Assembly (NCBI RefSeq): GCF_003254395.2 | Contig: NC_037645.1 | Location: 310,001 to 374,000, forward strand | Length of the DNA stretch: 64,000 nucleotides | Source of the DNA: Apis mellifera | Taxonomy: Eukaryota > Arthropoda > Insecta > Hymenoptera > Apidae | Direction: 5' to 3' | Shown: in pieces, positions 24,574-36,863 of the stretch | Position numbering within the stretch: the first letter of the stretch is position 1 | Layout: each line of letters starts with the position of its first letter | Translations under genes and position numbers: made by a program | Notes under the pieces: generated by a model | Told to the model about the DNA's origin: nothing | The model's input: only the letters and a program-made list of their open reading frames with translations | The model's database searches: none

Positions 24574-27409
24574 GTCTTTGTGTCCCTCTTTTACATTCCC
24601 TCTCTCTTCTCAGGATTCCCGTATCCCTTTCCACCCCTGAACAACCCCTTTCCTGTACGTTTCTTTTCCCTTGTTGATCCTCTTCCTCGCGAAAATTTAT
24701 CGAGTTATCGGAGAACGTGAAATTCCTCCTCTTCGACATTTTCTGCGTGGAGGAAGAAAATGTTTCGTGCGAGGGTTAATCGTAGGACAGGCATAGTTTA
24801 GGGGGAAAAAAATTTCACTTCGGTTGATATTTCATTGCATTTTATCTTTTTAGAATTTTGTGCCGAATTCGTGTTTAATATTTCGTTTATATTTTATTTT
24901 ATGCATTTATTCGATATTTAAATATATACGTGATAGAAAAGAAAAAAATACATTAAATATACGCTATGATATCTAAAGAGTAAGATAAATCTTTATTTAA
25001 GCTCCATTTCTTTAGTCTATTTTTCATGCAAAAAATTTTATTTTCCATAAATATTCGATGAGATTTCAGGCAAGGTTGTTTATTATTTTAAAAGTTTGGA
25101 ATTATGTAAAAGGATTAAAACGAAGCGTGATAGATGGAGGATAGATTTGATTTTGGGAAAAATTTCATTTTAAATGTAGAGAGATTTCTGGGCCAATCGA
25201 ATCTCGAATTCGATATGCGTTAATGTGTTATTAATTACAATTAAAACATATGCCAATTATTTGCTAATTATGTTAATTATATTTTTATTAAAATGAGATT
25301 TTAATAAATACGTATTACCAAATGTAATCAAAATTATTTCTTTCTTAGAATTTTTAATAGAATGAAATAAAAAAATAATCATATAATCGAGGCTATAATC
25401 GTGTAATTTCTAGGAAAAGTTTCAGATGTGTTATCGAAAGTTTCTAGGCCAATCGAATTTCGAAATGCGTGTGATGTTGCTAATTAAATTTTCTCGGAAC
25501 GGTAAAATATTGAAGTGTAAGCGATGTCGATACTTTCCAAATTGTTCCTTCTTTTCTAACTTATTCTGCGAACTATATATGCGAAACAACGAAGGTGGAA
25601 CTGCTGTAAGCATGATTCTCGTTAAATGCTAACCGAGGTCGAGGTCTAAGTTTGGGAAGAATTTCGCGTTTTTAGGTCATTCACAAATCTCGATTCGATG
25701 TGTTTAACACGTCGTTAATTGAGCTCTCAATCAAGTTTCGTGTGATAAATTTGATAAAAAAAAACTAAATTAACTAAACTAAGATAAAATTAATATTTAT
25801 AAACTATTTTTCAACTATATGTAAATAACAAATCAAATTATATTATTCGCAATTAACGAAAAGTACTCTCGTGCGCGTATCTATAATTTAAATTACGAGG
25901 TTCTCGAGGTTCGAAACTGTTTCAAATCTCGAAGCAGAATTTAATGTTTAATGTGCTTTAATTCAAAATCGTATATTCAATATTTGAATAATGGATTTCA
26001 TGTTGTAAAAATTGTACTTTCGTATCGTGCTCTCTGTCGCTTTCGCATTTATTTAACTTTTGCTTTGAGTTTCGTATAACGAGGGCATAGAATTTTTTGG
26101 TGAAGCTCAAAGTTTGCTGTGATTGATGCTGGAACCAGTTTCAAGCTTCTATATTCGATGTATAGAATTGAAAACTATCGATTCGAGCATAATTTGTACT
26201 TTTGAATCGCTTTAATGCGCTTCAATCAATTAAGAAGCAACACGTTAATGCAACGTTTTATGTACTTTTATTTTAAAGTATTTTCTTTTAAAGCAGTTTA
26301 TAATATTGAAATCTGTTTTATGATAATATTTTAGTTGTAAAAGATAATTGCTCAATATTTCATTATATATTCAATATTCTTTATTTCTAAAGAAAATTTC
26401 ATTTGATCATTTTGTGATATATTTAAAATTCCAATATATTTTTTGTATCTTAACAAAATCATATACAACTTATTTCATTTTTTTATTTATTTAATACGTT
26501 AAGCCACTTAATTTAAATTTAAAATTTAGAGCCATCGGTCTTCATTTTTTATAAAGTTAAACATTTTACAGCTCGTTTATAATGTACATTCATTAAAAAT
26601 CATTTTACATCATTTAGAAAATTACTATCCGTACACTAATTTCATAGAAATTAATTTTTCATTTTTTATTCTAGTAATTTACTTTCAAATAATTTTCATT
26701 TCACATTTTTTATATTTTTCTCAAGAATCTTTTAATTTATTTATCTATTTTTATAGTGCAGAAAATTAATGAAATGTTATTACGTATAATAGAAAAGTAG
26801 TCATAGTTCATGGACAAGCTCGGAATTTCCTTGAGGCGAGTTCCACGCATTAAGAACACACCCTCTTTGGATCGCGCAAATCCGTATACACTAAATATAA
26901 CAACCCAATATCATCAGAACCGGTGAACTTGGCATGTACCGCTCCTCCATTACGAAATTCACCCTTTTTTCCTGCCAAACAGTTTAAGCATCACCTTTTC
27001 CATAACTTGTCAGCTACCACGCCGCATTTTTCTTTTTCACCTAGCCATTTTCTAAGTTTTTCCTCAGCCTAACTTTCTAGTCTGGTAAAGATATTAAAAC
27101 ATAAAGTATAAAAATATAAGAATGTACAATAGGAAGGCAATTGCATAGAAAATTATAAATATCTATTTTTCTTTTTTATAAAGAATGATCAGTTTGTTTA
27201 TTCAACCTCTCCAATAAATATTCCCCCGATATAAATAATATAAATTTTCTAAAAAAAAAAAATTCCATCCATGCATCACAAATCTCGCTACGCGATTATC
27301 AAGATATATCCAACAAATCCAAGAAAATAATCTACTCAATCGATGCTCAAAATCTTCTTACCCAAATCTCCTTCCATCGTACATACCAAGTTAAAAGGGG
27401 ACAAATTTT

Positions 27410-28330
27410 TTGCGCGATTTCATCAAAAATCCGCAATGGATTAGCAAGGATCCGTATATATATATATATATATCAATCCGTCCACTGTCATTTGGCATAC
27501 GTTCAATTATTCGCATCGTAACGCTACGATTTGGTGTTGATATAGGGGAAGCACGATCAGCTTTATTAAAAGAAGGAACGTCGCAACAACGATTTCGCTA
27601 ATTGTACAAGCGTGACGACCCTTTCCTCATCGAAATCACCGACCCAGATCTCTTGTCTCTGTCCCTTGGCAGCGGATAGGCAGTGTCGCTTAAATAGATG
27701 GCAGCCAAAGGCGTTTTTTCGAGTGGGCCTGAAAGCCAACCGGTCCAACCGAGCGGGCGGCCGAAAGGGGGTGGAAGAAGAAGTGCTAGAATGGTTCATA
27801 TCTCAGCAATCTCTGTCGAGGTTCGCAGGCTAGCAGCCCTCGAGAGGGGGCTCTACAATCTCTAATATTGCGTTCTAACCCATATAACCGGGGCCGGCTG
27901 GTGAACACGACATCCGGTACGGGCTTCAAGATGAAACACACGCGGTCGCGTGATATCAAAGTCGGTGTTTATTAGCTACTCAGACCGCTTCTCAAGCGTC
28001 TGTTTTGAAGCCATCCCGTTGGATTCATTCGAAATTTTCAGAGATACGCCGCGTTTCGTGATTTCGGATTGGGGAACCCAAAAAACTGTTGCTCCTGCAT
28101 TTGATTCGATTCTTTTTCTTTTCTTACTCGTGATTTTGGAACTTTAATTCTTCTTGCGAAGGAATCGAATTGCTGTACCATGGAATAATGTCCTTATTGT
28201 GAGTCTGAATGTGATTTCTCTGAGTGGCGATAGCTGTTTCCAAGGTTGTGTCCCTTTGGGTATTCGGAATTGTAAAAGTTTTCCATGTTTCCTATTTTCT
28301 GATACTGTATTTTTGAGAAATGTAAGAAAC
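27410..28330. promoter_or_regulatory. GC-richer island of unknown function
   Basis: A 0.9-kb block with balanced composition and many CpG (for example CGAGCGGGCGGCCGAAAGGG near 27755) between AT-rich flanks. Frames are interrupted and encode nothing I recognise; the open stretches lack convincing starts or splice sites. It could be a conserved enhancer, an alternative promoter or a non-coding exon. Confidence 0.3.
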
Positions 28331-29970
28331 CATATATAAGAGAATTTAGTTCAGATTTCTTTTTTAATTCTTCGAAGCTTTTTGAACTATTTTTTCAATA
28401 CGATGGGGATTAAGTTTATCAAATATTTAGGTTTTAAGAATTCATATTTATAAGTCTCATTCAGTTTTAAAAATCATATATATATATATATGTTTCTCTA
28501 TTTGATTGAGTATTGTCGTGTCAAAGAATAATTTAGCGAACTAATTAAAGTTTCAAAGCTTTGGTGTGACTGTCGTGGGTCGCACGTAACCAACATACCA
28601 TTGAACGCGTTAAGTATAGCTCCAGGTGAACTTTTGAACTTCTCATACTTGAGATAAAGGGTACGTAGGGGCAAATATTTATCCCTCGTGCTAACACTTG
28701 GGTCTTAAGGAAACGGGTTTCAAGATTTGAGTAAATTAACATAGAGTTGGCCAGAGTTTTTGTTACATCGATGATTAAGTAATTTTAACATGGATTCGAG
28801 AAATATAGGAGGGATAAAAGTAATCGAAAATACAATTTGATGCTGTTACAGTACTCGAGATGCAAATGCCTGTTTCGTTTTAAGAGACTTGAGATTCCAT
28901 TTGAACCAGATGCGGAAGAACATCTGAAATAGTCAAGTGTAAACTCGAGTTTCGCAATTTTTTGTTTTATTTATGTAAAGCATAAATTTAAGATTGTTTC
29001 GAAATTTAGCTATTTGGATCAGATAGAGAAACGTTTAAAATTATTATTGGTTGTATAAATATTTTGCCAATAATGCCAATTTTTTTTAATATCGAAAATT
29101 AATTTATATCAATCTTTCTTTCTGTATGTTAATATTTTTTAATTCTTATATTGTTTATTTGTTATCATTTATCAATATTTGTTAATTAAGTTTTTCAATC
29201 ATTATTCTTTTCTTCACAAGCAAATAGAAATTGAAAAATTACAAAAATTAAAAAAATAAAAAATGCTAGATATATTGTTATAATTTTATGGAATTAGAAT
29301 GATACGTAATATATTAATTTTGCAAAGGTATTCAGTTTTTCTTGTGAAGCAACATTTTTATGGCATTCACAAGGGAGGATGAGATTAATTTAAAGTTAAA
29401 AAGATAATAATGATAATAATGAAGCATGAGTACTGATCGATTCAGACTTGTCAGATATCAATATAATCTAAAGTATTAGAATTTATATCTTTATATTTGA
29501 AATGTTTGATACAGAGAAATCGAGTCACGAAAATGCTTTGCTTTTTATCTTTTCTATTATACGAAGATAGAAAGATATAATGGAAGAAAATTAACAGGAT
29601 TTATCATTTCTATCTTACTTTTCCTCATAAAACTTATTTTTCTGCTTTATTAAAATCTTACATAAATTTTTTTAAAGTTATTTTAAAATATTTATATTAA
29701 TAATCTTTAAATAATAGCTCACATTTTTATCTTATAATCAATCTTTATTCTTAAATACTTCTCATAATCATTTATCGTATAATCGATATCTTGCCTTAAA
29801 GAAATCGACAATAATGGAAATGGAATAACAATTTTTTTCGTAAATATCGCGCGATTCTCGAGCAATTTATGTACCAGGTCTCTTATGATATCGCTTCATC
29901 TAATCGCACTATTATTATGAAATCGAGGAAAAAAAAACGTCACTGATCATTGTTGTTGTTGTGTTGGTAG

Positions 29971-30028
29971 GAGTCGGCGTATTGTCGGGGCTTCCGGCCG
30001 ATCAGCATCCCAGACTATGAGCAATAGG
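29971..30028 (+). CDS. Candidate 58-base coding exon, plus-strand gene
   Basis: Acceptor GTGTTGGTAG ends at 29970 and donor GG|GTACAT begins at 30029. Only one of three frames is open: entering in phase 2 and leaving in phase 0. That is the phase set by the donor at 13959, giving PSRRIVGASGRSASQTMSNR across the junction. The segment is GC-rich in an AT-rich region. It is Ser/Arg-rich and basic. I do not recognise the family. Confidence 0.38.
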
Positions 30029-30762
30029 GTACATTAACTTCTCTTTTTTCTGAATTCTTTTTATCCTTCACGTTTTCTATTCTTTATGCCTGGATTTTTA
30101 TTATTCTTACTGTTTACTGACTGATATCTTTCTTGTTACGGTCTTGTTTAGCCAACAGATTATTTTCTTCGTTACACGCATTTTTCTTACACTTTATTTA
30201 CACACATACACACATACACAAAAAAAATGTTTAGTTACAGGTGTGAAAAAAATGTGCAAAATTCAAATCGTGATTCTTCGAATCAAAGTAAGTCGAAAAT
30301 CAAGAATAAGAAAGGATTATGTTCTTAGTTGTTGACAATTAAAAATTGAAAAAAAATATCTTTGCAAGCAACCTTTCTTCACGAAGAATACAATGATTCT
30401 CAAATTCACACGATCTCATTCAAGTTATAAAAAAGAAGAATGCAATTTGAATTTTCTTGCTGTTCTAACTGCTTTATATTATATATTTTTATATGAAACT
30501 TTGCTCGTGTCTAGAGATATTTTTGTAAATTGTCTAAAAACTAAAGAACAAAAATTTACAGTAACATTTCTTTATTTTCTTGATTTTTCTCTCATTTTGA
30601 CTCGAAATCATCATTTCAATTTTTGGACACGAACGTATAGCCGAACATTTTATACACATATATTTATCATTATCTCTATTTTTGTCTTTCGTTCTGTCTC
30701 GTTTTTTAAATAATATCGTACAAATGTTTACGTTATATGAAGCATTATATTTCAATTATATA

Positions 30763-30797
<35 letters not shown>

Positions 30798-31550
30798 TTT
30801 TCTCTTTCTTTCTAGAGCCCTGAGCTCTATCTCGCAACAATCTGATTAATAATTATCTCGCATGCATCGATTTTCTTTATTTTCATCAATCAATCTTTAT
30901 TGTTCCCACTCTCTATTTTAATAACATTTATATATTATATAATATTCAATTGTCGTATTCATAGTGCATTTCAAATGATTAGAAGTACGATTATAAATAT
31001 TATATATTAATATATATATATAATATATTATATATATTATATATATTTCGTAGGAGGCACATTGTTATTCATATTATTGACTTTCTATTTTATCGTATTT
31101 GCATGCGCCAAAGGAAATAATACACTTCATTACGATATGTTGTACATCACGGTTTTCATCTTATTGTTTTAAATTCTATAGTTTTATCATTTTTTTTCCT
31201 TCCTTTTCTCGAAGTCGTTCACGAATGTTTCGATATCCCGAAGGTAAGTCCTTTTTAGGATAAAGAAGATCAAGATTTATTACTGCTAACGATTATAATT
31301 CGAAGTCGTTTAATATTTTTGAATGGATCTCTGCCAATATATATTTTTGAAATAACAATTCTCGATTGCTATTTTTGAATTTTATACGATCCATAACATT
31401 TTGACATTTTCATTTTCTATTTTTACTTTTACGATTCAATAGCTAAATCCATTGAATTTTGATTTAATCGATTTAGTGCTGATAACGAAAGTTAGAGAAG
31501 AAGAAAATTTTGTATCTATTATATAATATTTTTTTTTAACTACAATCTTG

Positions 31551-31552
<2 letters not shown>

Positions 31553-31595
<43 letters not shown>
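31553..31595. repeat. (TA)n microsatellite
   Basis: Uninterrupted TA run of about 42 bases. A second AT-repeat cluster lies at 30765-30796, and a longer imperfect TATA/ATTATA palindromic stretch at about 31000-31045. Confidence 0.9.
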
Positions 31596-31596
<1 letters not shown>

Positions 31597-33330
31597 CAAA
31601 AATTAATAAGAAATAAAATGTGAAGGAATACTTAATATATGATATTAAAATATATGATTAAATGATAAATGTTAGATGATTAAGTAATCGATGTAAGATC
31701 TAATAATATTAGTTAAGGATTAATTATTAAAAAAAAAAATCGTACAATATCGTTTTAATTAGAAACGCCAGCAATCGCTTCGTGATTTCAAGTTTGTACC
31801 CTCGAGACAATTCCTTTTTTATCTTGAGACATTTTCTCGAGAGTTTCCACTTCTAGTGTTACGTTCTACTTTATATCTTTTATATCGGTAGATAAAGTTG
31901 AACTTGTCGATATTCTGACGACGACATCGATAACGTTTCGTTGGCAGCACTTCTAAATGAGCATCTATCTTTTTTTTTTCTACTGTTTCTGGCTTGTCGA
32001 GCATTCTTTTCTCGCTTTTTACGATCACTAGAAAAAAAAAAAAAAAAAAAAAGAAGGGAAAGAAAGAAGAAAACCGACACTTATCGAAAATGAATTCATC
32101 CCATCGAATTGCTTTACTTCATAATTTCTTGCACTTCTCACCTTTGTTGTTTCTTTTGAATGAATCCAGCATATTTCATTGTTAAATCTCGTAAGAAGGA
32201 AAATTTCAAATATTATTCTAAGAATTATATTTTTATTAATCATCTTTAAAAATTAACGAATAGAGATTATTTACAGTTCACAACAATCTATATAATTTGT
32301 CATATATTTTCACATATATAAATGTTACAATTGATTAATATCTAAAATCATATACAAAAATATTATACAAAGAATTGTAATCAAATTTAAATAAAATTAT
32401 AATTCTTTCATGCACCGAAATTTTAATCCATTCACTGATTAATTAAACCATAAATTTTTCAATGAAACAGCTATCGAATTTTTCTCTACAAATATAACAA
32501 TGATAAAACAACCTGTTTCCTTAATTCAAAACAATAATTCGTATCTTATCAAATCAACTCGCGAAACAACTGGCATTACCTACGATAAAAATAATAAACG
32601 AAAAAACGATAAATCCCTGAGGGAATCTCCATCTCCCCTCCCCTCCTCCCAAAAATGATTTCGGACAACGTTCAAAACCTCGGTGACAAGCCACAAAAGC
32701 CACCTTCAATGGCGAAGAATTAAAGAAAAGAAAAAAAAATCCTCGACAGTTTCGAGGATCGGTGTGCTCCGCTACCTTCTTCCAATGTTTCTCACCGAAA
32801 AAAAAAGAAAAAAATCGGCCAATAACTTCTCAAATAAGCTCGAAACTCCATTGTTCGCTACGAGATCGTCGAGAATCGGGGGTGATATCCATGCAAGTGA
32901 AAAAAAAAAAAAAGAGAAAGAGAGAAAAGAAAAGATAAAAAAAAGAGAGGAAGAGAAAGAACGAGAGGTGAAAGGGGGAAAGGTAGACGATGATAGTAGC
33001 GGGTAGAGAAAGGGGGACAGGAAAGAGGCGTCAAACAGAGGCTGAGGCACAGACTGAAACAATAGACTCGTTCGTTTTGCAGTTTCGTGCACTCTAAACC
33101 GCCCGTTGAGCCTTCGTTTATGCGGAAACGTTGTATAGGTGAACGTTCCTTTTTATTCCGCGCGAAAAGAAGGAAATACGGGGTGAGATAGAGAGAGGGG
33201 AGGAAGGAGAGTATCCTCCCTCTCTCTCTCTCGGGTGCCAACCGGTGTTGCACCTTGCAACACACACATATATACTTCTCTCTCTCTCACAAGGATGGAC
33301 GAGTAGACTTGCACCCTCTATTGCGGTCTG

Positions 33331-33861
33331 ATGATGATTAACCCTTTTGTGATGACACACAAAACAGTTGGCACAAAGCGTCGCTCCACAATCACATACT
33401 ACCGTAGGGAGATAGAAGAGAGCAGTGTTTCGCGCGGACGAGCCATCATCGTATCTTTGGGGAGAGGGTGGCGGCGGCCACTCTCGAGCGCGCGATCAAA
33501 CCCCGGGGGTGATCGTGTATTTTTGGACGTGCCCGTGACGGACGAATCGCCGGGGAAGAGATCGTGGAAGGTCGGTTTTAACGTTTCGAGCCTCCGGGTT
33601 GCCAGGTTAAATTGTTTCGGGGGTGCGTGGGCGGGGGTTGATTTAATATTACCCGTTTCGCGACACGGCACAACATTCGAGTCTTTTTTTCCTTCCGTTT
33701 TCGAGATGGAAGATTGGTCTTATGCAACAGGGAACGGTTGTAAATGTAATTTTGAAAAAGGGATCGTGGGATTATTATTTTTATTATTTAATCGAGATCG
33801 ATGTTTCGTTTCAATCGAAGTTAATATAGAAAATAATGCTTCGATATTGATTGGGGTGTAA
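33331..33861 (+). other. Unrecognised 176-codon open frame in a GC-richer island
   Basis: It starts MMINPFVMTHKTVG and ends with a stop at 33861. Composition is mixed with no domain, signal peptide or motif I can identify. It spans the compositional change at about 33720, which argues against a real exon. No good acceptor precedes it and no paired splice sites stand out. Listed only because it is the longest plus-strand frame in the window. Confidence 0.1.
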
Positions 33862-36855
33862 TTGTTATTGCGTTTCTGTTATTACGTTGTTATGTCATAT
33901 GTTGAAAGGATGCGTTTATTTGGTTCAAGGTTTCGTTTATTCATCATTTGTCCTGTGATTCTTATGAATAGTTTCTAAATAATATTATTTTTGTCGTATT
34001 TTACAACATATTATTTGAATATTATTTGATATGAATACAAAATTATTTTTCAATCAATTAATAATCTGTTTATTGGAATTTAAAAAATTTCAAAAGGTTC
34101 AAATGAGGCAGCCCTTATTCTTATATTTTTCCTTCAAAAGCAAATGGAAAAATTGAAAGTACATATTTTAATAATTTTGATGATTAAATGATCGATCATC
34201 TAACTTACTTCGCAACAGAAGATATAAAAAAATCAAGTTAAGACATCGAAAAAGCGAAGAATATGGGGAATTTCTAACTAGAATTATCCAAGTTATCGAA
34301 CAAGACGTAACTTAATGACAAGTTAATAGGTAAGAACAACGCTCAGGGGTACGTGACAATCGGCCAAGACTTGGTTGCCAAGTAAAGCAGGTTAAATCAT
34401 TTAACGCAATCGATACATAAAGCCCACCAGTTGATTTTCATCAATTATTTCTCTATATCGATTTCGATGTTCGAATCGAATCGAATCACCGAGTCTTCTT
34501 CGCTTAATTAATGGAATCTTGATTAAACACAATTTGCTTATACCTGGCCAAAACTTCCTGGAACGAAAATTCTATGGAAGATATATCCTTTATCGGTGTT
34601 TTCCTCCATTCATCCTCGTAATTACGCTTAAAATCAAAAAAATTGACAGCTGTTTTTTACCGGATAGGATAAATTGAAAAACTTTCTCGAAATGAATAAT
34701 CTTCGATCTTGCAGGCTGCTCAATTTCCACAAGTTCTTTCGAATGATTTGAATGAATCGAGCTACGATGGGGATGTTGAAATTGAACGGATAGGATGTTC
34801 AAATTGAAAGTAATAAAAAAAATAATTTTAAAAGTTTAAGGTATTTCTTTTTCTTAGTTTAAGAATGAATCAGAAAACATTTTTTTTTAAAATCTATCTC
34901 TTTGTTTAAACAATAAGAGAAAAAAATATTTTCACTCAAAAATAATATATTTTTCAATAATTTACGACGAATAATACAAAATTGTTTAAAATCCAAAAAA
35001 AAAAAACAACAAGAAATTTACATTACGATGGAAATGTTTCTTTGATGCAATTTTATCTGAAAACAAATTACAGCTATTGAAACATCCGTAAAATAACATT
35101 TATGATGGTTTAAGCTGATACGATCGATTAAATAATCACCAATAAACTCATCTGATTTTCACGAAATTACGAAACTCGTGTTTATAAAAGAAGAAAAGTT
35201 ATTTGAATAGAAAGCTCATCAGTCGAACAATTATTGGTCGGTCTTTTCAGAAGCGTGAGAAAATTTTCCGCCGATATGGCAAACGTTTCCTGAATATCAT
35301 GCGAGTTGTTACAAACATCGTATGGCCAACATTATGCGGAACGGAACAACAAAGTGGCGTGTATCGATTGATTATCCATTAACCTTTGCCATTGCTCCAT
35401 AATTTATCGAACTCACTTCTGATCTTTGGTTCCAATTGACAGATTGCGCCGATTTAAAAATCCTGTTGACATAATAATTTGAGAAAAGATGATTCTTAAA
35501 GATGGTATTGTTTATTTATTAGAAAGAAGGAGAGAAAATTTCAAGAGAAGAATTTTAAAGGGAAAAGCTTTAATTTTTCGAAATCTTTAAGATTTAAGAA
35601 ATTGAATCGTGTCCTTGTTAAAATGTATTATTGAAATTTTCTTTTTTTGACTTCATTAATTTTTCATCGACGTTTCATTTTTTTATTATATCAAGATTTG
35701 GTTGAATTTTAGAAAGATCATTCTGTTGTAATGGTGTAACTTTAAATTCAATTTTTTCATTAAATAATTTAAAGTAAGATATTTAATGAAAATTTCAAAT
35801 TTCAAATTAAAATTGTTTATGATATGATTTATTTTTAATTTTAATTAATCGAGAAATTACATTATATATTTGCACATACTCTTTTTATTAAAAATAAGCC
35901 ATTGAAAAATAGAATCGAAAAATTCAGATCAACAAGTTTTTAACATTTGCAAAATTACACTTGAGTAAATGCTACGATGCATTTCACGATGGTGAACAAG
36001 AAAAAGCGAAAGGATAGGAATGAATAAGGAGAAAAACTTTGTCGAATTATCTCTGAAAACACTCCTACGATTGCACCAATTCGAAGCAACTAAAGCGCCA
36101 TCCAACAAAGGCCTAGCGACAATAGAGGCCTCTCGTTAAGCGTCGTTTAAGTGGCTCGTAATGCGAGTGTCGGCGCACTCTTGTAAACAGAAAAAGAAAA
36201 ACAACCTTCTCCCTTTTATTTCCTCTTGGGATCGCGAATTTCGACTAATCTGCAAGGCCATCTATCTTCTTTTATCCTTTATTATATCTCATATCTTTAA
36301 TAACAATCGTCAGAGTTAATTACATTAGTCAAATTATTCAAATGTGATTATTTAAACATTTCTCGATATAGAAATTTCAATTAATCGTAGAATATATCCA
36401 CACCCTCTACACCTTAATGTATATTCATTCCTCCGTGTCGTACAGATTTCATTAACCTCCAATTTCATTCTAAAAAAAAAAAAAAAAAAATCTCAAATCT
36501 AAGCTAATATTAAAATATCATATATCAAAATTTCTAATTTACATTCAGCCCTTATTTTTTTTCCCCTTCACTCTATTATTCCAAATATTCCCTCACTTCG
36601 CGTCGCGAATTTACATATTAATCAAATCCACGCTTACGTATCTCTCATAGCCGGATATTTCCTATTACGAGCACGGAAGGGTGAAAAATAGCGAAAGAAC
36701 AAACGAAATATCCTGGGCGAACGGTGCAGTGTTGCACTGTTGACAATGTGGTGCGGCGACAATGGAAATTACCGAGGATGAAACATCTTTCGCGCCTTTC
36801 GCCTTTAAATTGCTCGACCGGCCAAGCATGGATAGGATGGTCTTTTTCAGCCGCG

Positions 36856-36863
36856 TATAAAAG
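36856..36863 (+). promoter_or_regulatory. TATA box (TATAAAAG)
   Basis: A consensus TATAAAAG flanked by GC (CCGCGTATAAAAGCTCTCG) within a GC-richer patch predicts a start about 30 bases downstream, near 36885-36890. The sequence after it is pyrimidine-rich with a (CT)n run (about 36916-36932). Downstream ATGs open only very short frames (MPRPLHDARY at 36992), so a transcript from here would be non-coding or an untranslated exon. Confidence 0.4.

Larger units (their letters stand above)
13960..29970 (+). other. Long AT-rich intron-like region with scattered GC-richer islands
   Basis: About 16 kb with no recognisable protein, RNA or transposon. Less AT-rich patches occur at about 16440-17300, 18390-18620 (CpG-dense), 19080-19870, 22980-23110, 24080-24780, 26810-27070 and 27410-28330. 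Simple repeats include (TA)n at 21655-21692, (CT)n at 24552-24573 and poly-A at 22908-22931. It is read as intron because it lies between plus-strand exon candidates. Confidence 0.45.
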
